64,000 nt of DNA from Actinopolymorpha singaporensis (GTDB lineage: Bacteria > Actinomycetota > Actinomycetes > Propionibacteriales > Actinopolymorphaceae). The notes beneath the pieces were generated by a model, which was not told where the DNA came from, did not search any database, and was given only the letters and a program-made list of their open reading frames with translations. Every line of letters begins with the position of its first letter. Positions within the stretch are counted from its first letter, which is position 1. The translations under genes and the position numbers were made by a program. The stretch lies in NCBI RefSeq assembly GCF_900104745.1, contig NZ_LT629732.1, positions 5,257,981-5,321,980 on the forward strand, in the 5' to 3' direction. Positions 16,662 through 27,100 of this stretch are shown one piece after another.

Positions 16662-18140
16662 TCACTTCAGGAAGTCGGGTACGTCGAGTTCGTCGTCGTC
16701 GATCGGGCGGCGGGCCGGCCGCGGCGTCGAGGTCGGCGAAGGCGAGGAGCTCTGCGGAGCGGAGCCGTTGGCCCCACCCGCACCGGATTCGCCCGGGCGG
16801 CTGCCACCACCGAGCAGTCGCTGACGAAGCTCCTGGGTCTGCGCGGCGAGGTCGGTCTGGCTCGACGAGGAGCCCGGCGACTGTGCCGGCTGTGCCGGCT
16901 GCGACTGAGGTGCCGGGGTCGACTGCACCGGAGCGGCAGCCGGTGGCGCCGACGAGGGGGCGGCCGGGGGGAACGACTGGCCAGAAGCCGACTGACCCGA
17001 CGCGGGCTGGTCGGAGCCGGTGTCACCGGTGAAGTTCGGGCTGGCCGGCGCGCTCTGCGGCGCCTGCCCGCCCGCCGGCGCGGACTGCTGCGGCCGGCCG
17101 AGCTCACCTGGCCGGCGCCCCGCGGGGGGTGGCGGGACGGCCTGGCTCGAGCCGTTGCCGGCGGACGCCTCCTGCGCGCCGCGGCGGCGAGGCATACCGC
17201 CGTCGAAGCCGGCGGCGATGACGGTGACGCGTACCTCGTCGCCGAGACCGTCGTCGATGACCGCACCGAAGATGATGTTGGACTCCGCGTGCGCGGCGCT
17301 GGAGACCAGTTGGGCAGCCTCGTTGATCTCGAACAGCCCGAGGTCGGAGCCACCGGCGATGGACAGCAGGACGCCGTGCGCACCATCGATGGAAGCCTCG
17401 AGCAACGGACTGGATATCGCCATCTCGGCCGCGGCGACGGAGCGGTTCTCACCCCGCGCGGAGCCGATGCCCATCAAGGCCGAGCCGGCGTTGGACATCA
17501 CGCTCTTGACGTCGGCGAAGTCGAGGTTGATCAGGCCGGGGGTGGTGATCAGGTCGGTGATGCCGGAAACACCCTGGAGCAGCACCTGGTCGGCCTGCTT
17601 GAAGGCGTCCAGCACGCTCACCTGCCGGTCGCTGATCGACAGCAGCCGGTCGTTGGGAATGACGATGAGGGTGTCGACCTCGTCGCGCAGGGCGTTGATG
17701 CCCTCCTCGGCCTGGCTCGCCCGCTTCTTGCCCTCGAAGGCGAACGGGCGGGTCACCACGCCGATGGTGAGCGCCCCGAGCGACCGCGCGATCCGTGCGA
17801 CGACGGGCGCGCCGCCGGTGCCGGTGCCGCCGCCCTCTCCGGCGGTGACGAAGACCATGTCGGCGCCCTTGAGCACTTCCTCGATGTCCTCGGCGTGGTC
17901 CTCGGCCGCCTTGTTGCCGACGTCGGGCTGCGCGCCCGCGCCCAGACCGCGGGTCAGCTCCCGCCCGATGTCCAGCTTGACGTCGGCATCGCTCATCAGG
18001 AGCGCCTGCGCGTCGGTGTTGATCGCGATGAACTCGACGCCCTTGAGGCCGACCTCGATCATCCGGTTGACCGCGTTGACACCTCCGCCGCCGATGCCGA
18101 CGACCTTGATGACCGCTAGGTAGTTCTGCGGTGCCGCCAC
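16662..18140 (-). CDS. ftsZ: Cell division tubulin FtsZ
   Basis: A 492-residue GTPase that polymerises into the Z-ring. The core domain (~1-318) includes [15 protein letters not shown] at 14-, NTDAQAL near 41, and the tubulin signature [10 protein letters not shown] at ~103-112. The T7-loop region [11 protein letters not shown] completes the catalytic interface. A very long Pro/Gln/Ser-rich linker of ~160 residues leads to the C-terminal peptide [12 protein letters not shown], the SepF-binding tail. GTG 18140 ([10 protein letters not shown]) matches the actinobacterial consensus start and has GAGGG 8 bp upstream; ATG 18164 is less likely. An AT-rich promoter element lies upstream. Confidence 0.98.
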   Translation of the reverse strand: MAAPQNYLAVIKVVGIGGGGVNAVNRMIEVGLKGVEFIAINTDAQALLMSDADVKLDIGRELTRGLGAGAQPDVGNKAAEDHAEDIEEVLKGADMVFVTAGEGGGTGTGGAPVVARIARSLGALTIGVVTRPFAFEGKKRASQAEEGINALRDEVDTLIVIPNDRLLSISDRQVSVLDAFKQADQVLLQGVSGITDLITTPGLINLDFADVKSVMSNAGSALMGIGSARGENRSVAAAEMAISSPLLEASIDGAHGVLLSIAGGSDLGLFEINEAAQLVSSAAHAESNIIFGAVIDDGLGDEVRVTVIAAGFDGGMPRRRGAQEASAGNGSSQAVPPPPAGRRPGELGRPQQSAPAGGQAPQSAPASPNFTGDTGSDQPASGQSASGQSFPPAAPSSAPPAAAPVQSTPAPQSQPAQPAQSPGSSSSQTDLAAQTQELRQRLLGGGSRPGESGAGGANGSAPQSSSPSPTSTPRPARRPIDDDELDVPDFLK

Positions 18141-18185
18141 GACGCTCGCCCTCTCGGTAGACATTCTTCCCCGGCCCGGAAAGGC

Positions 18186-18240
18186 AACCTCAACCATCAA
18201 CCCTCACGGTCAAGTAGAGGGTTATAGTTATGTCAACCTC
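18186..18240 (-). promoter_or_regulatory. AT-rich promoter element upstream of ftsZ
   Basis: In a window that is otherwise extremely GC-rich, this stretch 45-100 bp upstream of ftsZ is AT-rich. On the minus strand it holds TTGACATAACTATAAC, then ACTTGACCGTGAGGG and GGTTGATGGTTGAGGTTG. The last contains three GGTTGA/GGTTG units that recur at the other end as GAGGTTGACA. It is likely an ftsZ-specific promoter or regulator site; which hexamers are -35 and -10 cannot be settled by eye (TTGACA and TATAAC are too close to pair with each other). Confidence 0.55.
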
Positions 18241-18417
18241 GGCCTGAACATGAAGGTACGGAGCGGTCCCGGACGAATTCAACGCAACACGCCGAGCCAG
18301 CGAGTTCTTGGATGTACGGGTCGAAAATCGGTCACCCAGCCGGCCGAGTCACACGCTCGCAGGTCGCCGAGCCACGAGGTGCACAGGCGGCGTTCGCGCG
18401 TGGGCTCGCGCCGGAGT

Positions 18418-19206
18418 TCAGGCCCGGGTGGTCGGGAAGCTCGGCACGCTCACGTCGTAGACCTTCGCCTTGCGGGGAAGGAGTTCGGCGAGGACCCGGG
18501 CCTTCAGCCTGGAGTTCTCGGCGTTCCCCCAGACGACCGTCACCCCGCCATGCAACCGCAGCATGACCGCGTCCGGAGTCTTCACCTCGATCGTGTCGAG
18601 TCTGCGCAGGAGTGGCCTGGGCAGCGCCGCCGCCACCCGGGCACCGACCACACGCAACTCCTCCGCCCTCTGCGGGCTCGGGCGCCCGGCTCGCAGCTGC
18701 ACGAGCGGGTAGGCCCCAGCCGCGTCCGGCACCGCGCGGAAAGGAACGCCATCGGCGTCGACAAGGTGGTACGCCGATCCGTCCCGCCACACCGCGACCG
18801 CCCTGCGCTCCACGATCCGCACCGTCACCTCGTGCGGCCACGAGCGGCTCACCTCGGCCTCCTTGACCGGCGGCAGCTGGGCCACGATCCGGGTGCGTAC
18901 GGCCGCGAGGTCGACCCGGGCCAGCGGGCGGCGCAGCGGCACCGCCGCCGCGGACCGCACCTGTGCCGGGGAGAGCCCGGACGCGGAGGTCAGGCCGCGC
19001 ACGGCGACCGACCGGGCGTCCAGCAGGCTGGAGAACGCGACCGCCCACACGCCCGCGCCGACGACGAGCACTATCGCGACCAGGACGAGCAGCGGTCGCA
19101 TCCGCGCCAGCCGGCGCGACCAACGCCGGCGGCCGAACCTGCGCGCCGACCTGTTCGCCGAACCGCGTGCCGACGTACGCGAGACCCCCGTGCCCCCCGT
19201 CGGCAT
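18418..19206 (-). CDS. ftsQ: Cell division protein FtsQ (POTRA)
   Basis: A 262-residue bitopic divisome protein that bridges FtsL/FtsB-like proteins and FtsI/FtsW. A basic cytoplasmic tail (~1-36), one membrane helix (LLVLVAIVLVVGAGVWAVAF), a POTRA domain (LLDARSVAVRGLTSASGLSP to SWPHEVTVRIVERRAVAVW) and a beta domain (YHLVDADGVPFRAV) are visible. The ATG at 19206 overlaps the murC stop by one base (TGATG), so it is translationally coupled. It is followed by a 277 bp gap with the ftsZ promoter. Confidence 0.93.
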   Translation of the reverse strand: MPTGGTGVSRTSARGSANRSARRFGRRRWSRRLARMRPLLVLVAIVLVVGAGVWAVAFSSLLDARSVAVRGLTSASGLSPAQVRSAAAVPLRRPLARVDLAAVRTRIVAQLPPVKEAEVSRSWPHEVTVRIVERRAVAVWRDGSAYHLVDADGVPFRAVPDAAGAYPLVQLRAGRPSPQRAEELRVVGARVAAALPRPLLRRLDTIEVKTPDAVMLRLHGGVTVVWGNAENSRLKARVLAELLPRKAKVYDVSVPSFPTTRA

Positions 19207-20642
19207 CAGTGCGCTCCCGGCTCGCTCTCCGCCGCCAGCCGGTCGCCCACGAGCTCGAGGACCTCCGGGCCGACCAGTGCGACGTCGGGTGCGCCGAGGG
19301 TGAGGACCAGGTCGCCGGGCCGGACCCGCTCGGCCACCCGCACCGGGGCCGCCGACCAGGACCGTTCGTAGACGATCCGTTCCGGCGGCAGCGGGATGTG
19401 CGGGATGATCAGTGCGCCGGTGACGCCCGGGATCGGGTCGTCGCCGGTGGGATCCATCACGACCACCTCGTCGGCCAGCCCGAGGGCCTCGCCGAGTTCG
19501 CGGTAGAAGAACTGCGTCCGGGTGTGCCGGAGCGGACGGAAACAGACGACGACCCGCCCCTCCCCCGCGGCCCCGCGCGCGGCGCGCAGGTTGACCAGCA
19601 TCTCGGTCGGGTGGTGGCCGTAGTCGTCGTAGACGCGCACCCCTCCGACCATGCCCTTGTACTCGAACCGGCGCCGGGTGCCGGCGTAGCTCGACAGCCC
19701 CTCGCGAAGCTCGCCGGACGGGAAGCCGAGCGCCAGCCCCGCGGCGTACGCGGCGGCGGCGTTCCAGGTGTGGTGCCGCCCGGCGACGTGCACGTCGATG
19801 GTGCCCTCCCGGCGACCCTGCACGACGACCTCGAAGCTGGAGCTGAGCGGCTGCTGGTGGACGTCCTCGATCCGGATGTCGGCGTCCTCGGCCTCGCCAT
19901 AGGTGTGTACGTCGACCCCGCGGGCGCGGGACGCCTCGGCGAGCCGGCGCGCACCCGGGTCGTCGACGCAGGCGACCAGGCAGCCGCCCGGCACGATCCG
20001 GTCCACGAAGGCGTCGAACGCCCGGTGGTAGTCCTCCGGGGATTCGTACATGTCGAGGTGGTCGGGGTCGACGTTGGTCACCACCGCCACCTCCGGTGAG
20101 TACTGCAGGAACGCCCGGTCGGACTCGTCGGCCTCCACCACGAAGATGTCGCCGGTGCCGTCGTGGGCGTTGGTGCCGGTGTCGTTGAAGTTGCCGCCGA
20201 TCGCGAACGACGGGTCCGCACCGCAGTGCTGGAGCGCGACCGCGAGCATCGACGACGTGGTGGTCTTGCCGTGTGCACCGGACACCGCCGCCACCCGACG
20301 GCCCTCCATCACCGCCGACAGCGCGGCGGCCCGGGAGTACAGCAGCAGCCCGCGCCGTCGGGCCTCCACGACCTCGGGGTTGTTCTCCTTGATCGCGGTG
20401 GACACCACCACGGTGTCCACGTCCGCGACGTAGGCGGGGTCGTGCCCGACGTAACAGGTGGCGCCGAGGGCGCGGAGGGCGGTGAGGGTGCGGGAGTCCT
20501 TGGCGTCGCTGCCGGTGACGGTGATGCCGCGGGCGATCATGATGCGCGCGATACCGGACAGGCCGGCCCCGCCGATTCCCACGAAGTGGACACGGCCGAG
20601 CTTCTCCGCGGGAACCAGCTCCGACGGGGGAGGAACGATCAT
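19206..20642 (-). CDS. murC: UDP-N-acetylmuramate--L-alanine ligase
   Basis: A 478-residue Mur ligase that adds L-Ala to UDP-MurNAc in the cytoplasm. The N-terminal Rossmann domain opens with VHFVGIGGAGLSGIARIM. The ATP site is SGAHGKTTTSSML near 115-127, followed by EADESDRAF and TNVDPDHLD; the C-terminal domain has DDYGHHPTEM. Its ATG overlaps the murG stop by 4 bp (ATGA) and its stop overlaps ftsQ. Start and length are normal for the family. Confidence 0.97.
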   Translation of the reverse strand: MIVPPPSELVPAEKLGRVHFVGIGGAGLSGIARIMIARGITVTGSDAKDSRTLTALRALGATCYVGHDPAYVADVDTVVVSTAIKENNPEVVEARRRGLLLYSRAAALSAVMEGRRVAAVSGAHGKTTTSSMLAVALQHCGADPSFAIGGNFNDTGTNAHDGTGDIFVVEADESDRAFLQYSPEVAVVTNVDPDHLDMYESPEDYHRAFDAFVDRIVPGGCLVACVDDPGARRLAEASRARGVDVHTYGEAEDADIRIEDVHQQPLSSSFEVVVQGRREGTIDVHVAGRHHTWNAAAAYAAGLALGFPSGELREGLSSYAGTRRRFEYKGMVGGVRVYDDYGHHPTEMLVNLRAARGAAGEGRVVVCFRPLRHTRTQFFYRELGEALGLADEVVVMDPTGDDPIPGVTGALIIPHIPLPPERIVYERSWSAAPVRVAERVRPGDLVLTLGAPDVALVGPEVLELVGDRLAAESEPGAH

Positions 20643-21754
20643 CGGCCAACCTTTCCGGCTTTGCCCTGCGAACGCGCGGCTGCCGCCCGAACCAGCTCGG
20701 CCAGCCGCTCGTCGGCGTCGGCCGGCATGAGGTCCTGGGCGACCTTGGCCATCGCGGTCAGCCGGGCGTGGTCTGTCGCGAGCCCGACCACGTGCTCGCG
20801 CACCCAGTCGGGGGTGAGGTCGGCGTCGTCGACGAGCAGGCCGCCGCCGGCGTCCACCACGGGTTGTGCGTTCAGTCGCTGCTCGCCGTTGCCGACCGCG
20901 TACGGGACGAAGACGGCGGGCAGCCCGACCGCGGCGAGCTCGGTCACGGTGTTGGCACCGGCCCGGCCGACCGCGAGGTCGGCGGCAGCATAGGCCAGGT
21001 CCATCCGCTCGATGTACGGCACCACGACGTACGGCGGGTCGCCAGGGGCCGGCGGCGGCACCTCGACGGTGTTGCGCGGCCCGGTGGCGTGCAGCACCTG
21101 GACCCCGGCGGCGGCCAGCGCGGGCGCGGCCTGGGAGACGGCCTGGTTGATCCGCTGGGCGCCCTGGGATCCACCGGTGACCAGCAGGGTCGGACGGTCT
21201 GGGTCCAGCCCGAACTCCGCCCTGGCCTGGGCCCGCAGGGCGGACCGGTCCAGGGCGGCGATCTCCCGCCGGATCGGCAGCCCGACGAACCTCGCGTGCC
21301 GAAGCGGCGTCGCCGGGAAGCTCACCGCCACGTCGGAGGTGACGAACCGGGCCGCGAACCGGTTGGCGATTCCCGGGCGGGCGTTCTGCTCGTGCACCAC
21401 GACCGGCAGCTTCATCCGCCGGGCGGCGAGGTAGGCGGGCATGGCGACGTAGCCACCCAGCCCGACCACCACCTGCGCTCCGGTGCGTTCGATCACCGCG
21501 GCCGAGGCCCGCACGGCACCGGCCAGCCGGCCGGGGACGGTGAGCAGCCGCGGGGTCAGCTCCCGGGGCAGCGGCACCCGGGGAATGAGCGCCAGGTCGT
21601 AGCCGGCGGCCGGGATCAGCCGAGCCTCCAGGCCCTCCTCCGTACCGAGAAACGTGAGACCCACCTCGGGGTCGGTGCGCCGGAGCGCGGCGGCGAGGGC
21701 AAGTGCCGGGCTGATGTGGCCGGCGCTACCACCCCCGGCGAGAACAACGTGCAC
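20639..21754 (-). CDS. murG: UDP-GlcNAc:lipid I GlcNAc transferase
   Basis: A 371-residue GT28 glycosyltransferase that makes lipid II at the inner face of the membrane. Motifs are LAGGGSAGHISPALALA at the N terminus, VVVGLGGYVAMPAYLAA, the G-loop VTGGSQGAQRIN, and the nucleotide-sugar site GRAGANTVTELAAVGLPAVF. GTG 21754 was chosen because it starts exactly at the conserved strand; the longer frame to 22087 covers ftsW. The gene begins 4 bp after the ftsW stop and its stop overlaps murC (ATGA). Confidence 0.97.
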   Translation of the reverse strand: MHVVLAGGGSAGHISPALALAAALRRTDPEVGLTFLGTEEGLEARLIPAAGYDLALIPRVPLPRELTPRLLTVPGRLAGAVRASAAVIERTGAQVVVGLGGYVAMPAYLAARRMKLPVVVHEQNARPGIANRFAARFVTSDVAVSFPATPLRHARFVGLPIRREIAALDRSALRAQARAEFGLDPDRPTLLVTGGSQGAQRINQAVSQAAPALAAAGVQVLHATGPRNTVEVPPPAPGDPPYVVVPYIERMDLAYAAADLAVGRAGANTVTELAAVGLPAVFVPYAVGNGEQRLNAQPVVDAGGGLLVDDADLTPDWVREHVVGLATDHARLTAMAKVAQDLMPADADERLAELVRAAAARSQGKAGKVGR

Positions 21755-21758
21755 AGAC

Positions 21759-23027
21759 TCACCCTTCGTCGTGGCGGGCCGAACTCTTCCGCCGCGCCCG
21801 CGCGGCTGCCTTGGACGCCGCCCGGTTGGCGGCACGCTCGTCCAGCGCGGCGCGAGCGGCCGGCTCACGCCGCGCGAACGACACGAGCAGCCCGAGGGCG
21901 AACAGAGTCGGAAGCATGGCGGACCCACCGTATGACACCAGCGGCAGGGGTATGCCGGTGATGGGTAGCAGACCCAGGACGGCGCCCATGTTGACCAGCG
22001 CCTGGGCGGTGATCCAGCCCACGATCCCGGCCGTGGCGAGACGGGTGAAGGTGTCCTCGGTGCGCAGGGCGACCCGGATGCCGACATAGGCGAGGGTGAG
22101 GAACATCCCGAGGACCACCAGGGTGCCCACCAGGCCGAGCTCCTCCCCGATCACGGCGTAGATGAAGTCGGTGTGCGCCTCGGGCAGCCAGCCCCATTTT
22201 TCCCGGCTGTTGCCGATTCCGACGCCCCACCACCCTCCGGTGCCGAGCCCGAACAGCGAGTGCGCGGCCTGCCAGCCGGTGTTGCTGTAGTCGGCGAAGG
22301 GGTCGAGGAAGCTCACCAGCCGGCGCATGCGGTAGGCGCTGGTGATGGCGAGGTAGGTGACCAGCAAACCCACGACGGCGACGAACATCGCGAAGTAGCG
22401 CAGCGGCGTGCCCACCACGAACAACAGCACCAGCACCAGCGAGAACAGCACCAGCGACGTGCCGAGGTCGCGCTGCCCGAGCACCAGGGCGAGCACCAGC
22501 CCCGCGCCGGGCACGAACGGGATGACCAGGTGTTTCCAGTGCTGGAGCAGCTTCTCCTTGCGAGCCAGCACGTCGGCGCCCCACAGCACCAGCGCGAGCT
22601 TGGCCGCCTCGCTGGGCTGCATCATGAACGGCCCGCCGAACGACAGCCAGTTGCGGTTGCCGTTGACCTCCACGCCCAGCGGGGTGAAGGTGAGCGCCAG
22701 CAGCACGAACGCCACGATCATCATGGGGTACGTGCACACCCGCAGCACGCGCAGCGGCAGCCTGGTGGCGACGAACGCGATCGGGATGCCGGCGGCCACC
22801 CACATCAGCTGGCGCAGGGCCATCGTGTAGGAGTTGCCGTAGGTCTCCAGCGAGTCGTAGCTGGACGCCGACAGGACCATCGCGATGCCCAGGGCCAGCA
22901 GCAGGCCGCTCACGCCGACGATCAGGTGGTACGACGTCAGCGGACGGTCCAGCAGTCCCCGCAGGTCGGCCAGCCAGCTCGTCCGGCGTTCCGCGCCTGC
23001 GTTCCCGGTCTCCTCGGCGGTGGTCAC
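21759..23027 (-). CDS. ftsW: Peptidoglycan glycosyltransferase FtsW
   Basis: A 422-residue SEDS-family polytopic enzyme that polymerises lipid II at the septum with FtsI. About ten membrane helices are visible. Conserved segments are FGGPFMMQPSEAAKLALV, LGQRDLGTSLVLF, and WGWLPEAHTDFIYAVIGEEL containing the catalytic Asp; PITGIPLPLVSYGGS lies near the end. GTG 23027 has GGGAG 4 bp upstream. A longer frame to 23123 would overlap murD by about 60 bp and is less likely. The basic C-terminal tail is Ala/Arg-rich. Confidence 0.96.
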   Translation of the reverse strand: MTTAEETGNAGAERRTSWLADLRGLLDRPLTSYHLIVGVSGLLLALGIAMVLSASSYDSLETYGNSYTMALRQLMWVAAGIPIAFVATRLPLRVLRVCTYPMMIVAFVLLALTFTPLGVEVNGNRNWLSFGGPFMMQPSEAAKLALVLWGADVLARKEKLLQHWKHLVIPFVPGAGLVLALVLGQRDLGTSLVLFSLVLVLLFVVGTPLRYFAMFVAVVGLLVTYLAITSAYRMRRLVSFLDPFADYSNTGWQAAHSLFGLGTGGWWGVGIGNSREKWGWLPEAHTDFIYAVIGEELGLVGTLVVLGMFLTLAYVGIRVALRTEDTFTRLATAGIVGWITAQALVNMGAVLGLLPITGIPLPLVSYGGSAMLPTLFALGLLVSFARREPAARAALDERAANRAASKAAARARRKSSARHDEG

Positions 23028-23064
23028 GAGACTCCCGTCCCTGTGCGCAAGCGCGGCCTCCCGT

Positions 23065-24582
23065 TCAGCTGCTGTGCGGTGCACCTCCGGCGAGCCGCCG
23101 CGCCGCCGCGCCGAACGCGTCACCGCGCGCGCCGTAGCTCGCGAAGAGGTCGAAGGACGCGCACCCGGGCGCGAGGAGCACGGTGTCGCCTGGACGGGCC
23201 AGGTGCCGCGCGTGCGCCACGACGCGATCCATTACCTCAGTCTCGCCGTCAGCGACCTCGACGACGGGGACCTCGGGCGCGTGTCGCGAGAGTGCCTCGA
23301 AGATCAGTCTGCGGTCGCGGCCCAGGAGGACGACAGCCCGCAGCCGGCCCTTCACCGCGTGTACCAGGTCGTCGAAATCCTGCCCCTTCGCGAGACCGCC
23401 CGCGATCCAGACCACCGAGTCGTACGACAGCAGCGACGCCAGCGCCGCGTGCGCATTGGTCGCCTTGGAGTCGTCGACGTACGGGATGCCGTCCACGTCA
23501 GCGACCCGCTGGATGCGGTGCGGCTCCAACGTGAAGCTGGTGAGGCCGGCCCGTACCGCGGCCGGGCGGACACCGTGCGCGCGGGCCAGCGCCGCCGCGG
23601 CCAGCGCGTTGGCGACGTTGTGCGGCGCCGACGACGGGAGGTCGCGGACGTTGCACAGCTCGGCGGCGGAGGTTTGGCGCTGCTCGACGAAGGCCCGGTC
23701 GGCGAGCACCCCGTCGACCACGCCGAGCATGCCGACGGCCGGGATGCCCGCAGTGAAGCCGACCGCGCGGCAGCCCTCCACGACGTCGGCCGCCCGGACC
23801 AGCTCCTCGGTGGCGGCGTCGGCGACGTTGTAGACGCAGGCGATCTCGCAGCCCTCGTAGATCTTGCCCTTGTCGGCGGCGTAGCGGTCCAGGGTGCCGT
23901 GCCAGTCGAGGTGGTCAGGTGCGACGTTCAGCACCGCAGCCGCCCGTGGCCACAGCCGCCGCGACCAGTGCAGCTGGAAGCTGGACAGCTCGACGGCCAG
24001 GACGTCGTACGGCTCGGGGTCGAGCACCGCGTCCACGACCGGGGCGCCGATGTTGCCGACCGCCGCGGTCCGCAGCCCGGCGGCGGACAGGATCGAGGCC
24101 AGCATCCCGACCGTGGTGGTCTTGCCGTTGGTGCCGGTGAGGGTGAGCCAGGGCGCGGCGTGCTCGGGATCGCGCAGCCGCAGCGCGAGGTCGACCTCGC
24201 CGAGGATCGGGATGCCCGCGGCGGCCGCCTGCGCCAGGATCGGGGCGTCGGGCCGCCAGCCGGGCGAGGTCACCACGACGTCGGGTCCGCCGGGGATGGA
24301 ATCCGGGATCGACGCGGTCGAGCCGGGGCCGAGCCGGACGTCGGCGCCGAGCGTCTGCAGGATCGTGGCGCGCTCGCGTTCGGCGTCCCCGTCGCGCTCG
24401 TCCACGACGGCGACCCGCGCGCCGACGCCCAGCAGGCCGGCGGCGGCGGAGTAGCCGGACACGCCGATCCCGGTGACGAGGGCGGACAGTTGGGGCCAGG
24501 GCGAGTGCCGGTCGGCGGTGTCCAGCCAGTCCGGACCCGCGTGCGGGGCGTTCTGGGCGTTCGGTGCGTCAGGTGTACTCAC
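23065..24582 (-). CDS. murD: UDP-MurNAc-L-Ala--D-glutamate ligase
   Basis: A 505-residue Mur ligase, longer than the usual ~450 because of an N-terminal leader of about 35 residues ([15 protein letters not shown]). The first domain has [19 protein letters not shown]; the ATP loop is [27 protein letters not shown] and the carbamylated-lysine region [12 protein letters not shown] are clear. GTG 24582 overlaps the mraY stop (GTGA). The stop is followed by a 37 bp gap before ftsW. Confidence 0.97.
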   Translation of the reverse strand: MSTPDAPNAQNAPHAGPDWLDTADRHSPWPQLSALVTGIGVSGYSAAAGLLGVGARVAVVDERDGDAERERATILQTLGADVRLGPGSTASIPDSIPGGPDVVVTSPGWRPDAPILAQAAAAGIPILGEVDLALRLRDPEHAAPWLTLTGTNGKTTTVGMLASILSAAGLRTAAVGNIGAPVVDAVLDPEPYDVLAVELSSFQLHWSRRLWPRAAAVLNVAPDHLDWHGTLDRYAADKGKIYEGCEIACVYNVADAATEELVRAADVVEGCRAVGFTAGIPAVGMLGVVDGVLADRAFVEQRQTSAAELCNVRDLPSSAPHNVANALAAAALARAHGVRPAAVRAGLTSFTLEPHRIQRVADVDGIPYVDDSKATNAHAALASLLSYDSVVWIAGGLAKGQDFDDLVHAVKGRLRAVVLLGRDRRLIFEALSRHAPEVPVVEVADGETEVMDRVVAHARHLARPGDTVLLAPGCASFDLFASYGARGDAFGAAARRLAGGAPHSS

Positions 24583-25664
24583 GTGCCGGACACCCACTCC
24601 GCGTAGAAGATGCCGATCGCGCCCGCCACGCAGATCCCGCAGATGATCCAGAACCGGATCACGATGGTGACCTCGTTCCAGCCCTTCAGCTCGAAGTGGT
24701 GGTGGATCGGGGCCATCCGGAAGATCCGGCGCGGGGTGCCGGTGCGCCATCGGGTGAACTTGAAGAAGCCGGTCTGCAGCATCACCGAGGCCACCTCGAT
24801 GAGGAAGAGGCCGCCGATGGCGATCAGCAGCAGCTCGGTGCGGGTGAAGACCGCCATCGCGGCGACCCCGCCGCCGAGCGCCAGCGAGCCGGTGTCGCCC
24901 ATGATGATCTTGGCCGGTGAGGCGTTCCACCACAGGAAGCCGAAACAGGCCGCGGTGACGGCGAACGCCACTACCGCCAGGTCGTACGGATCTCGGACCT
25001 CGTAGCACTTCGCGGCCGGCTGGTTGAAGCACGCCTGGTTGAACTGCCAGACACAGATCAGGGTGTACGCCGCGAACACCATCACCGACGCGCCCGTGGC
25101 CAGGCCGTCCAGGCCGTCGGTGAGGTTGACGCCGTTGGACGTCGCCGCGATCAGGAAGAGCACCCACAACACGAAGACGATCGAGCCGAGCTCCAGCCAG
25201 GGGACTCTGATGTCGCGGATGAACGAGACGAACGTCGAACCCGGCGTGACGTTCCGCTCGTCCGGGAACTGCAGGGCCAGGATCGCGAAGATCACCGCGA
25301 CCGAGGTCTGCCCGGCGAGCTTGGTCTTCGCCCGCAGGCCCAGGCTGCGCTGCCGGGACACCTTGAGGTAGTCGTCCAGGAAGCCGACCAGGCCGAGCCC
25401 GACCATCAGCATCAGCACAAGCGCGCCGGACGCCGACGGCAGCCGCCAGACGAACAGGTGCGCGGCGATGTAGCCCAGCACCGCGGCAACGATGATCACG
25501 ACGCCGCCCATCGTGGGCGTACCCCGCTTGGTGTGGTGCGAGGTCGGTCCGTCGTCGCGGATGATCTGGCCGTACCCCCGGGCGGCGAGCATCCGGATCG
25601 CGACGGGCGTGCCCAGCAGCGAGATCAGCAGCGAGACCCCGCCGGCGAGGAGGATTGCCTTCAC
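24579..25664 (-). CDS. mraY: Phospho-MurNAc-pentapeptide transferase
   Basis: A 361-residue integral membrane enzyme that makes lipid I from UDP-MurNAc-pentapeptide and undecaprenyl phosphate. Ten hydrophobic segments are visible. Signature motifs are [31 protein letters not shown] and the histidine-rich [15 protein letters not shown] 25664 overlaps the murF stop by 4 bp. A ~20-residue insert containing two cysteines ([20 protein letters not shown]) lies in an external loop before the RDPYDL segment. Confidence 0.97.
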   Translation of the reverse strand: MKAILLAGGVSLLISLLGTPVAIRMLAARGYGQIIRDDGPTSHHTKRGTPTMGGVVIIVAAVLGYIAAHLFVWRLPSASGALVLMLMVGLGLVGFLDDYLKVSRQRSLGLRAKTKLAGQTSVAVIFAILALQFPDERNVTPGSTFVSFIRDIRVPWLELGSIVFVLWVLFLIAATSNGVNLTDGLDGLATGASVMVFAAYTLICVWQFNQACFNQPAAKCYEVRDPYDLAVVAFAVTAACFGFLWWNASPAKIIMGDTGSLALGGGVAAMAVFTRTELLLIAIGGLFLIEVASVMLQTGFFKFTRWRTGTPRRIFRMAPIHHHFELKGWNEVTIVIRFWIICGICVAGAIGIFYAEWVSGT

Positions 25665-27100
25665 GCGCCGCCCTCCACGGTCCCGGTTCCCAGGCCGCTC
25701 GCACTGCCGCCCGCACCCTCACTCAGGGTGTCGCCGAGATGACGCAACCCGGCGTCACGCGAGGACTTGACGAGTACGACGTCACCGGCACGGAGCTCCC
25801 GCCGCAGCAGCGCGAGCGCCTGATCGGTGTCCGGCACGAAGACCGACTCCTCTCCCGAATATCCCTCGGACCGGGCTCCGCGCTCGATCGCACGGGCGCC
25901 CGCGCCCACCACCACCAGCCGGGACACACCCAGCTGCACCGCAAGTCTGCCGATCCCCTCGTGGGCCTCGTCCGCGGCCTCCCCGAGTTCGAGCATCTCA
26001 CCCAGTACCGCCCACGAGCGGCCACCCCTCGCCAGCACCGGCAACGTCTCCAGGGCCGCTCGCATGGAGTCCGGGTTGGCGTTGTAGGCGTCGTTGACGA
26101 TCGTCACGCCGTCGGAGCGGACGCTCACCTCCATCCGCCAGCGGGACAGTGCCACCGCGGCCGACAGGCCCTCGGCGACCGCGGTGACGTCGAGGCCGAC
26201 CGCGAGCCCGACCGCCGCCACCGCCAGCGCGTTGGCGACGTGGTGCCGCCCGACCACTCCGAGCGCCACCTTGGCGCTCCCGGCCGGGGTCACGAGTTCG
26301 AACGCCGCGCGGCCGGCATCGTCGAGCCGTACGCGCTCGGCACGGACGGTGGCGTCGGGCCCCTCGCCCACCAGGACGGTCCGGCCGCGGGTTCGCCCGG
26401 CCATCGCGGCGACCAGCGGGTCGTCGGCGTTGAGGACCGCGACGCCGTCCTCGCCGAGAGCCTCCACCAGCTCGCCCTTGGCCTTGGCCGTCATCTCCTT
26501 GCCGCCGAACTCGCCGACGTGGGCGAGGCCGACGTTGAGGACGACGGAGATGTCGGGCGGCGCCAGCTCGGTGAGGTAGCGGATGTGCCCGACCCGCTTC
26601 GCGCCCATCTCCAGCACGAGGTAGCGGGTCTGCTCGTCTGCCCGCAGGACGGTCAGCGGCATGCCCAGCTCGTCGTTCAGCGACCCCTCCGGCGCCACCG
26701 TCTCACCGGCCCCGGCGAGCAGCTGCGCGAGCAGATCCTTGGTCGTGGTCTTGCCCGCCGATCCGGTGACCGCCACCAAGGTGAGGTCGGGCAGCCGGTC
26801 GAGCAGGTGCCGGGCCAGCCGGCCGGCGGCCGCCACGGAGGCGTCCCGGTGGCCCTCCGCGGGTGGAGCGACCACGCACGGCAGGCCCGGGAGCGGCCGG
26901 CTGCTCAGCACCGCCGCGGCCCCCTTGTGGACGGCCTCGGCGGCGAAGTCGTGCCCGCGCCCGTCGGCGACGAACAGCCCGCGCGGCGACAGCTTCCGGG
27001 TGTCGGCGGCAACTCCCCCCGTGACGGTCGACTCGGGGTCGGCCTCGTGCAGCTCGCCGCCGACCGCGGCCGCGATCTCCGCCAAGGTCATCGTGATCAT
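25661..27100 (-). CDS. murF: UDP-MurNAc-tripeptide--D-Ala-D-Ala ligase
   Basis: A 479-residue Mur ligase that adds D-Ala-D-Ala. It shows the [11 protein letters not shown] opening, the ATP loop [40 protein letters not shown] and the [17 protein letters not shown] motif, all typical of MurF. Its ATG overlaps the murE stop (ATGA) and its stop overlaps mraY (GTGA), so murE-murF-mraY-murD form a coupled block. Confidence 0.97.
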   Translation of the reverse strand: MITMTLAEIAAAVGGELHEADPESTVTGGVAADTRKLSPRGLFVADGRGHDFAAEAVHKGAAAVLSSRPLPGLPCVVAPPAEGHRDASVAAAGRLARHLLDRLPDLTLVAVTGSAGKTTTKDLLAQLLAGAGETVAPEGSLNDELGMPLTVLRADEQTRYLVLEMGAKRVGHIRYLTELAPPDISVVLNVGLAHVGEFGGKEMTAKAKGELVEALGEDGVAVLNADDPLVAAMAGRTRGRTVLVGEGPDATVRAERVRLDDAGRAAFELVTPAGSAKVALGVVGRHHVANALAVAAVGLAVGLDVTAVAEGLSAAVALSRWRMEVSVRSDGVTIVNDAYNANPDSMRAALETLPVLARGGRSWAVLGEMLELGEAADEAHEGIGRLAVQLGVSRLVVVGAGARAIERGARSEGYSGEESVFVPDTDQALALLRRELRAGDVVLVKSSRDAGLRHLGDTLSEGAGGSASGLGTGTVEGGA

